The notes beneath the pieces were generated by a model. The model worked only from the letters and a program-made list of their open reading frames with translations. It searched no databases and was not told the origin of the DNA. Position numbers and translations under genes: made by a program. From positions 1 through 6,152 of the forward strand of contig JBBTWG010000043.1 of assembly GCA_038062935.1 (NCBI GenBank): DNA of 6,152 nucleotides, given 5' to 3'. Of the stretch, positions 3,201 to 6,152 are shown piece after piece. The DNA is from JBBTWG01 sp038062935. GTDB taxonomy: Bacteria; Patescibacteriota; Gracilibacteria; UBA1369; UBA12463. Position 1 is the first letter of the stretch. Each line of letters starts with the position of its first letter.

Positions 3201-6152
3201 GTGAAAGGTTCCACGAATATTCGGGTACCCGGGTTTCCTTCTTTCATCACGGACTGGCTTGATCGTCAGATCGAGGAAGCACTCGATAAGCTCGCTGATT
3301 TGCCAGATTTGTATCTCATCTATCCTTCGATCTCGTCGATTACTGGTAGCGTGTTGCCGAAAATCCCGAAAGGAAAAATGAATGGATTCACGCAGTTTTT
3401 GACGTATCTCAACAGTATTCCGCTCATCAAGATCGAACCGAGGGAAGTGAATGTGAAATTGCCGGCGATCTCTCCTTCGCAAATTTTGCGCATGAAAAAT
3501 GATCTCGAACAGTGGAAAGTGGATTTTCAGACGGAACTCGATCGCATCAAAAAATTCTGGAATTTAGCGGAATGTTTCAAAGATCCGAAATTGAGTGTCA
3601 CTGAGGCACAACTGTGCAGCAAAATTTCGGTGAATAGCGGACTTATGCTGCAGCGTATCGAAGAGAATATTAAAACGCTCGACGAATATGCTCAATTTCC
3701 GAAAAAGATTCTGGAATTCCGCACGATCGAGACGAAATATTTGCGACAGATTATTGGCTATCTGGACACCATTACGACTTTCACGGGTGGCTATATTCAG
3801 CGCCAGCAAAAGCGTATTGAACAATGGATGGATGCGATCAAGAAAGTGAAAAATATTCTGAATAACTGGCAGGCTTTCATCGATCTCACTCTGGATTATG
3901 AGACAGCGTGTGACAAGTGTCAGACGGATAAATTTTCTTTGATGCAGATGCTCATTCAGATTTTCGTCCAGATCCCGAGTCCGCCGATTATTGAGTTTCC
4001 GAAATGGCCTGATATCGTCATGGATTTCTCGAAAATTCAGGCGGGAGTGACGGTGATTTGGCCTGATATCGTCTTCACGCCGGCGCCGCTACTCATCCCG
4101 ACACTTCCACGTATTCGATTTCCGGATATCTTTACTCTCAACTTTCCTGATCTGAAATTTGTCCTGAATTTTGATTCGGCTCTTCCCCTGCTTCCGAAAC
4201 CTCCGCAACTTCCGGTATTTCCTGATCTCCCAAAACTTCCGGTGTTCAAACTTCCTGATCTCCCTCCGGCTCCCAAGATTCCGGATTTGGGCGCTTTCCC
4301 ACTTTTCAAAGAAGGTATCGATCTCCTGAAGCATATTCTGAAAGTTGTGTGTCTCATCAAAACTGGCGTGATCTCGACTCCTGAGTCTGCTCTGAAAACA
4401 AAAGTGGAAATTCTCACCGAACGATCGCTGACTCCGGTGCTTCCTCTGGATATCATGCCGAGCCTTCAGATCAATCCTCCGGCCGTTCAGTATCAGTTCA
4501 TTGAACAGATCAAACTCGAGGGTCGTGCCAATTTCCAAATTCAGACGCAGATCATTTACGACCTCGTGAAAAGCTTTGCGAACTTGGCAAATTCGATCAC
4601 GACGAATCTCACAAATGCGGCGAATCATACGACAAAATCAACAGAAAAATCTGTGAAGCAACTTCCAGGTTTATCGGGTGCAGCCAGCGTTCCGGCAGAG
4701 ATTCGGCTCGTTGCGGATGGTGGATTGGTGGATGCAGCAAGTTTTGACCGCGGTGATCAGTCCTATCCAACGAGCGAACATTCATACATTGGCGATCTTT
4801 CGAAAAATTTACGACAGTATGTGGCGTCACGTAATTCGCATTTCTTGGCGGGTGATCAGATTCCTTCCTCCCAGTCACTCTTTGGCGCTTTGCCACTGCG
4901 ACGTTTCCTGGCGGCGAATCACTTCGAGAATTCCCATTTTGGTGCAGCGACGGCTTCTGCTGCTACTGCTGCTGCGGAGAGCGGTGCATCGTCGAGCAGT
5001 GAGGACGATGATCCTCAGCCTTTTGCTGCGCTCTTCGATGGACTTCAGCAAGAATATAGCGCTTCTGCCAAACCGATTGGAATCTTCATTCAGAATCCAG
5101 TGACTGAAAAACCTGAACTTCTGATGAATTATACTCGTGATATTCCTCGCGGAACGCTTATCGAATATAGCGATTTCGACAACGATTCTGACAGTGATGC
5201 GATTGTCGTTTTTGGTGGAGATGTTTTTGTGAAACGCAATCTCCTGAAAGATCCTGAAGAAACACCTTTTGATGAAAAAACTCGTGTCGCTTCGGTGGAT
5301 GAGCTCATGCCGAAACTTCCTTCTCTCAATCATCTTCAGGCACTTTACTCCGAAAATGGAAGGGCGGGAATTTCGTGGGATCTCCCATCGCTTCCAACTG
5401 GTGAGAATATTCCAACTCTTGCTGGATATGACATCCTGATGCGCTCTGCGACTGGAGTTACGCGGAAGCGTTTGGTGTTTGAAGACGCTCCTGAAAGCCT
5501 CAAAGAAGCGAGCGATACAGAAATTATTCCTTTCGGGAGCACCGGAAATTCGACGCAGTTTGATCTCGTAAATGGAAATTATTATCTCCAGATGCGAGCT
5601 TTTGATCGAGAGGGTCATTTTGGAACGGTGTCTGACATGCTTCATCTCGGGCCGCAAATTTGTGGCGATACAAGTGAACCAGTTTTGTCGCTCGGCACTG
5701 GCGTCACGACTTACCGTACTGCTATTTTGAAACCGCTGACGATTCAGCCAAATAGTTCGGAATCGAATGTTACATTTTTTGCTGATCTGGATCTCTCCAA
5801 AGATGATAATGGCGACAAGGATCTCACCAATGACCACAACGCCAATGGCTCAGCAACAGGTGTGACGATCGGTCCTTTCACCGAAACTCTGACGAAGAAA
5901 ATCAAAATCTGGGCGGTGGATGCTTCTGGCAATACGAGTGGAGAAGAGGCCAATTTGGAAGTTTATAAGCCAGATATTGTAATCGAGAGTGTGGATTCCA
6001 AAACAGGCACTGCGTCGGGCTTCACCAATCCTCTCGAACCGAGCATGCCGTTTTCTCTGATTCGTAAGCGCGGCGAACAGAGCAGTATACTGGGTTCTTT
6101 CTCGACCGATGGCACTGGAAGATTTACGGTGAATAATCTCGATGTTGAGAAG
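3..6152 (+). CDS. Internal fragment of a giant multidomain surface/secreted protein (partial at both ends)
   Basis: One frame, with codons starting at multiples of 3, is open across the entire window: about 2050 codons with no stop and no candidate start region. The protein is therefore well over 200 kDa. The fragment is a chain of recognisable extracellular modules: two invasin-like Ig domains, FG-GAP/VCBS-like Asp loops, a TSP3-like loop, an FN3-like domain and an Ig-like domain. A helical / proline-rich core and a charge-poor cysteine module interrupt the chain. I count 15 cysteines, mostly in close pairs (672/678, 910/914, 952/961, 986/995, 1191/1205, 1303/1306), as expected for an exported, disulfide-bonded protein. 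No signal peptide, sorting signal or clear membrane anchor is visible, because both termini lie outside the window. Adhesion or cell-envelope function is inferred from domain types. No catalytic motif was recognised. The reading frame is near certain; the exact role is unknown. Confidence 0.95.
231..488 (+). other. Bacterial Ig-like (invasin/intimin-type) domain 1 (residues 77-162)
   Basis: The pattern is that of Big-type repeats. It opens with alternating hydrophobic/polar strands (ASISLSANDYSLPAGGGTTT), then LTASVKDADGKIL, where a 'V.DADG' turn precedes the variable strand. Next comes VSFSSSDAAVLS, where invasin-type domains carry 'V.FS.S...', and finally KGTANFILQSGKKSGSATVSV, the usual 'G.A...L.S....G.ATVSV' ending. 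The length of about 86 residues is normal for the family. Such domains are structural spacers or adhesive modules in surface proteins. Family membership rests on motif reading only; a profile search (Big_1/Big_2) would settle it. Confidence 0.75.
522..824 (+). other. Bacterial Ig-like (invasin-type) domain 2 (residues 174-274)
   Basis: After a short linker, a second Ig-like unit follows. The segment VQLVDTFDNPVQNAVPVNFRV is the characteristic Big_1 core, 'V...D.FGNPV.NA.V.F.V'. It is followed by a polar strand region, then GIAHATLFPTAQGGRVNVIV (the 'G.A...L.PT..G...V.V' strand), and closes with VTVDT. Domain 1 ends and this one begins within a few residues, giving a beads-on-a-string arrangement. 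It probably has the same structural/adhesive role as domain 1. It diverges from domain 1, so this is not a recent tandem duplication. Confidence 0.75.
825..1790 (+). other. Beta-rich region of unrecognised family (residues 275-596)
   Basis: About 320 residues with alternating hydrophobic/polar character, few long helices, no cysteine and many Ser/Thr/Asn. Two parts stand out. Residues about 281-335 include NALFADLMGSDFGNI and a following G-rich turn, and resemble an interdomain cap. Residues about 335-460 include LLVSPNGGLTTPTDEVQFSL and TFAVRTDDAGNSFF, which read like strands of another Ig/jelly-roll-type fold with polar loops. The remainder (about 465-596) is rich in V, S, A and F and leads directly into the Asp-loop blades. 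It may supply early, degenerate propeller blades: MDSQKQMLLLAAGNTVGNAF has the 'D....LLLA.......N.F' spacing of an FG-GAP blade without its acidic loop. No firm domain assignment is possible by eye. Confidence 0.4.
1791..2357 (+). other. FG-GAP/VCBS-like calcium-loop repeats (residues 597-785)
   Basis: At least four blade-like units occur at fairly regular spacing. Unit A, residues about 610-625, reads KQKDLLIGYENGEIRLL and lacks the acidic loop. Unit B has D655-I-D-G-D-S-L-D-D663 followed by LIVAN. Unit C has D709-M-N-L-D-S-T-P-D717 followed by LLAAD and an 'IFWNQND.F' strand. Unit D has D764-L-K-K-D-S-Y-P-D772 followed by VLVVAG and LNYFST. The D-x-[DN]-x-D-x-x-x-D loop followed by a hydrophobic strand is the calcium-binding signature of integrin-like FG-GAP/VCBS blades. 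Such repeats form beta-propellers or partial propellers used in adhesion and carbohydrate or protein binding. Four units are fewer than the usual seven, so others may be degenerate upstream. Cysteines 672 and 678 sit in the loop after unit B and could form a local disulfide. Confidence 0.75.
2358..2549 (+). other. Lys/Glu/Ala-rich linker (residues 786-849)
   Basis: A charged stretch, including KIEKKSEKVEFDPKAQKLKD, is followed by an Ala/Thr/Gln-rich segment with a likely short helix (TQAELLQQLSLLTQ). It joins the Asp-loop blades to the TSP3-like loop. The composition suggests an extended or helical spacer rather than a globular domain. No family was recognised. Confidence 0.55.
2550..2567 (+). 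repeat. 3 x 6-bp tandem repeat GATGGT
   Basis: Three identical in-frame hexamers encode Asp-Gly three times within the TSP3-like loop. Change in copy number would lengthen or shorten the acidic loop without shifting the frame. The repeat is short and may simply reflect codon preference (GAT and GGT). Confidence 0.8.
2550..2585 (+). other. Thrombospondin type 3-like calcium loop (residues 850-861)
   Basis: The motif D850-G-D-G-D-G-V-P-D-N-F-D861 matches the core D-x-D-x-D-G-x-x-D-x-x-D of TSP3 repeats, which bind calcium in extracellular proteins. Only one copy is present, whereas TSP3 domains usually carry several. It could therefore be a single calcium-stabilised hinge between the blades and the cysteine module. 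At the DNA level the first six residues come from three perfect tandem copies of GATGGT. Confidence 0.7.
2586..2729 (+). other. Ser/Thr/Pro/Gln-rich linker (residues 862-909)
   Basis: This segment is low in charge and rich in S, T, P, Q and N (for example INTPQSTPQSP). It ends in a short helix-like stretch (SVEDIVSKLR) immediately before the first cysteine of the next module. It is typical of a flexible spacer in a secreted protein. Confidence 0.6.
2730..3032 (+). other. Charge-poor, Gly/aromatic module with paired cysteines (residues 910-1010)
   Basis: Seven cysteines fall within 101 residues: C910/C914 (CAGGC), C952/C961 (CPVWTLWPGC), C986/C995 (CVGPYLGAQC) and C1010. Between residues 915 and 1011 I find only three charged residues (E928, D940, R970). 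Residues 971-1011 are uncharged, with the hydrophobic run LTLGLAVSVCVGPYLGAQC. Gly, Pro, Phe and Trp are abundant. The close pairs suggest disulfides and so an extracytoplasmic location. The glycines and prolines argue against a standard transmembrane helix, although one near residues 975-995 cannot be excluded. I do not recognise the family. It could be a compact disulfide-stabilised beta domain or a membrane-associating or self-associating element. Confidence 0.6.
3033..3236 (+). other. Gly/Ser/Phe-rich transition segment (residues 1011-1078)
   Basis: After C1010 the sequence regains charge (QEIAGGIGSAFDAARSFSSF) and becomes Gly/Ser/Phe/Asp-rich with no clear secondary-structure pattern, then reaches a short strand-like stretch (YQASVKGSTNIRVPGF). 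It connects the cysteine module to the helical region. No known motif was seen. Confidence 0.5.
3237..3974 (+). other. Long helical, partly coiled-coil-like region with cysteine pairs (residues 1079-1324)
   Basis: Several amphipathic helices can be read. One is at about residues 1081-1098 (FITDWLDRQIEEALDKLADL). After a loop come about 1160-1191 (ILRMKNDLEQWKVDFQTELD and onwards to C1191), about 1215-1262 (LQRIEENIKTLDEY onwards) and about 1264-1306 (YIQRQQKRIEQWMDAIKKVK onwards). Hydrophobic residues recur every 3-4 positions, with many E/K/Q between them, as in coiled coils or helical bundles. Cysteines C1191/C1205 flank a short loop, and C1303-D-K-C1306 is a CxxC at the end of the last helix. 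Residues 1307-1324 end in the hydrophobic LMQMLIQIFVQI. No named family was recognised. A rod or stalk role is inferred. Confidence 0.6.
3975..4307 (+). other. Proline-ladder region with P-D-[LI] motifs (residues 1325-1435)
   Basis: About 26 prolines in 111 residues, spaced mostly 3-6 residues apart and usually preceded by a large hydrophobic residue (F, L, I or W). Seven copies of P-D-[IL] occur (WPDI twice, FPDI, FPDL twice, LPDL, IPDL), becoming denser toward the end (LPVFPDLPKLPVFKLPDLPP). The pattern '[FLIW]-P-x-[LIF]' suggests an extended polyproline-like or beta-strand ladder. It lies between two helical regions, with no glycine-rich hinge. Function is unknown; it may be a rigid spacer or a binding strip. 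The composition is distinct from everything else in the gene. Confidence 0.7.
4005..4073 (+). repeat. Pair of identical 15-bp direct repeats (4005-4019 and 4059-4073)
   Basis: TGGCCTGATATCGTC occurs twice in frame, 54 bp apart start to start, encoding W-P-D-I-V each time (residues 1335-1339 and 1353-1357). Full nucleotide identity in a region whose other P-D-[LI] copies have diverged suggests a recent short duplication or conversion within the proline ladder. Strong codon preference could also explain it. Confidence 0.75.
4308..4670 (+). other. Second helical region (residues 1436-1556)
   Basis: It begins with an amphipathic helix (KEGIDLLKHILKVVCLIKTG, containing the lone C1450) and continues through ESALKTKVEILTERS. 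A Pro-containing loop around residues 1473-1492 follows. A longer helix-like stretch comes next, from about 1500 (FIEQIKLEGRANFQIQTQII) into an Asn/Thr/Ala-rich repeat-like part (SFANLANSITTNLTNAANH). With the helices before the proline ladder, it brackets that ladder symmetrically. No family was recognised. Confidence 0.5.
4671..4940 (+). other. Polar segment of unrecognised fold (residues 1557-1646)
   Basis: It starts with Gly/Ala/Ser residues and a short strand (AEIRLVADGGLVDAASFDRG). It continues through a His/Asn/Ser-rich part including YVASRNSHFLAGDQIPSSQS and ends at residues around ANHFENSHF. It is moderately charged with few helices, and looks like a small domain or extended connector before the Ala/Ser linker. 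Nothing more can be supported by eye. Confidence 0.4.
4941..5015 (+). other. Ala/Ser low-complexity linker ending in an acidic run (residues 1647-1671)
   Basis: The segment is almost entirely A, T, S and G for about 20 residues (ATASAATAAAESGASSSS) and then EDDDP. This is a typical flexible, possibly proteolysis-prone or O-glycosylation-prone linker. The underlying DNA is GCT-rich and locally repetitive, so length variation between strains would be plausible. Confidence 0.75.
5124..5237 (+). other. Isolated FG-GAP/VCBS-like Asp loop (residues about 1708-1745)
   Basis: D1724-F-D-N-D-S-D-S-D1732 is preceded by strand-like residues (RGTLIEYS) and followed by AIVVFGGDVFVKRN. The D-x-D-x-D-x-x-x-D loop followed by a hydrophobic strand repeats the pattern of the blades at residues 655-772, about 950 residues upstream. 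Only one unit is visible here. It may be a lone calcium-binding turn capping the FN3-like domain, or the remnant of a second blade set. Confidence 0.6.
5319..5654 (+). other. Fibronectin type III-like domain (residues 1773-1884)
   Basis: The FN3 pattern is legible: L..L.A...NGRAGISWDLPS (the conserved 'W' strand B), LAGYDILMRSATG (the 'Y.I......G' strand C), and near the end NGNYYLQMRAFDREGHFGTV, the 'Y...V.A.D..G..G..S' strand F-G signature. The length of about 110 residues is slightly over the usual 90-100 because of an insert around residues 1825-1845. FN3 domains in bacteria are extracellular spacers or binding modules. C1887 lies just after the domain. Confidence 0.75.
5664..5972 (+). 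other. Ig-like beta domain with Asp-rich insert (residues 1888-1990)
   Basis: A beta-sandwich-like domain follows the FN3-like unit. It runs from EPVLSLGTGV through strand-like ILKPLTIQPNSSESNVTFFA, an acidic loop D1928-L-D-L-S-K-D-D-N-G-D-K-D-L-T-N-D1944, and a Gly-rich turn, then TETLTKKIKIWAVDASGNTS. The ending 'I.VWA.DASGN.S' is a common closing strand of Ig/cadherin-like and PKD-like bacterial domains. The acidic loop is very probably calcium-binding. The exact family is uncertain. Confidence 0.6.
5973..6152 (+). other. Start of a carboxypeptidase-regulatory-like/Cna-B-like beta module, cut by the window end (residues 1991-2050)
   Basis: The segment begins with a strand (DIVIESVDSKTGTASGFTNP) and continues with PFSLIRKRG and GSFSTDGTGRFTVNNL. 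The last part is the 'T.. DG.F.V..L' turn-strand typical of transthyretin-like modules such as carboxypeptidase-D regulatory-like and Cna-B domains, which serve as stalk units in surface proteins. The domain is incomplete, so the assignment is tentative. The frame is still open at the last base. Confidence 0.45.

Noticed and set aside
3224..3233. GGTACCCGGG, resembling adjoining KpnI and SmaI sites of a cloning-vector polylinker.
   Set aside because: Only ten bases match. They are in frame (Val-Pro-Gly around residues 1075-1077) and the flanking sequence continues the gene with no vector-like sequence.
1791..3974. Resemblance to toxin-complex (Tc/SpvB-like) or teneurin-like proteins because FG-GAP-type repeats are followed by long other regions.
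   Set aside because: No RHS/YD repeats, no SpvB-type signature and no toxin domain could be read. The FG-GAP-like motif alone is too widespread to support this.
4678..5103. A plus-strand 141-codon open frame with a Leu/Arg-rich stretch.
   Set aside because: This is a frame-shifted reading of the GCT/GCG-rich Ala/Ser linker and its surroundings. The long gene continues through it in its own frame with recognisable sequence on both sides.
4875..5837. A 320-codon open frame on the minus strand, and several others on that strand (for example 2385-3035, 4089-4628, 264-734).
   Set aside because: These are in codon register with the sense gene, so they stop only where the sense frame uses TTA, CTA or TCA. 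Those codons are rare here because Leu is mostly CTC/CTT/CTG/TTG and Ser mostly TCT/TCG/AGT. Their translations are Arg/Ser/Ile-rich with no domain pattern, while the sense frame encodes clear modules.
1..6152. Search for RNA genes, CRISPR repeats, insertion-sequence ends, promoters and terminators.
   Set aside because: No spaced identical repeats, tRNA-like cloverleaf, terminal inverted repeats or hairpin-plus-T-run signals stood out, and the entire window is coding in one frame.

Overview
The whole window lies inside one very large protein-coding gene on the + strand. Reading in the frame whose first complete codon starts at base 3, I find no stop codon up to the last base (6152). That gives about 2050 consecutive sense codons, open at both ends. 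Residue k of this fragment occupies bases 3k to 3k+2. There is no start codon, ribosome binding site, promoter, terminator, RNA gene, CRISPR array, mobile element or intergenic space to annotate. Every other open frame I examined is a shadow of this one.

The product looks like a giant secreted or cell-surface mosaic protein. In order, the fragment holds: an aromatic and then Ser/Thr/Gly/Ala-rich lead-in (residues 1-76); two invasin-like (bacterial Ig-like) beta domains (about 77-274); a long beta-rich stretch of unknown family (275-596); a degenerate FG-GAP/VCBS-like set of blades with Asp-rich calcium-binding-type loops (597-785); a Lys-rich linker ending in a thrombospondin type 3-like Asp/Gly loop (786-861); a second linker (862-909); an almost uncharged Gly/aromatic module with paired cysteines (910-1010); a Gly/Ser-rich transition (1011-1078); a helical region with heptad-like character and more cysteines (1079-1324); a proline 'ladder' with repeated P-D-[LI] motifs (1325-1435); a second helical region (1436-1556); a polar segment and an Ala/Ser/acidic linker (1557-1671); an isolated DxDxDxDxD loop (about 1709-1745); a fibronectin type III-like domain (1773-1884); an Ig-like domain with an Asp-rich insert (1888-1990); and the start of a carboxypeptidase-regulatory-like or Cna-B-like beta module that runs off the window.

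Organism: giant mosaics of Ig-like, FG-GAP, TSP3 and FN3 modules are common in bacterial surface proteins, including those of Candidate Phyla Radiation lineages such as Peregrinibacteria and Gracilibacteria. The mid-range base composition and the strong preference for CTC/CTT, TCT/TCG and GAT codons do not settle the taxon. No in-frame TGA occurs in about 2050 codons although glycine is abundant, so the UGA=Gly code of Gracilibacteria/Absconditabacteria is not in use here. Assignment to a CPR-like bacterium is a low-confidence inference.

Working model (inference): the Ig, FN3 and Asp-rich modules form calcium-stabilised extracellular beta domains for adhesion or recognition, and the helix / proline-ladder / helix block in the middle is a rod or spacer. 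The charge-poor cysteine module and the helix-proline-helix block match no family I recognise and are the best candidates for something undescribed.
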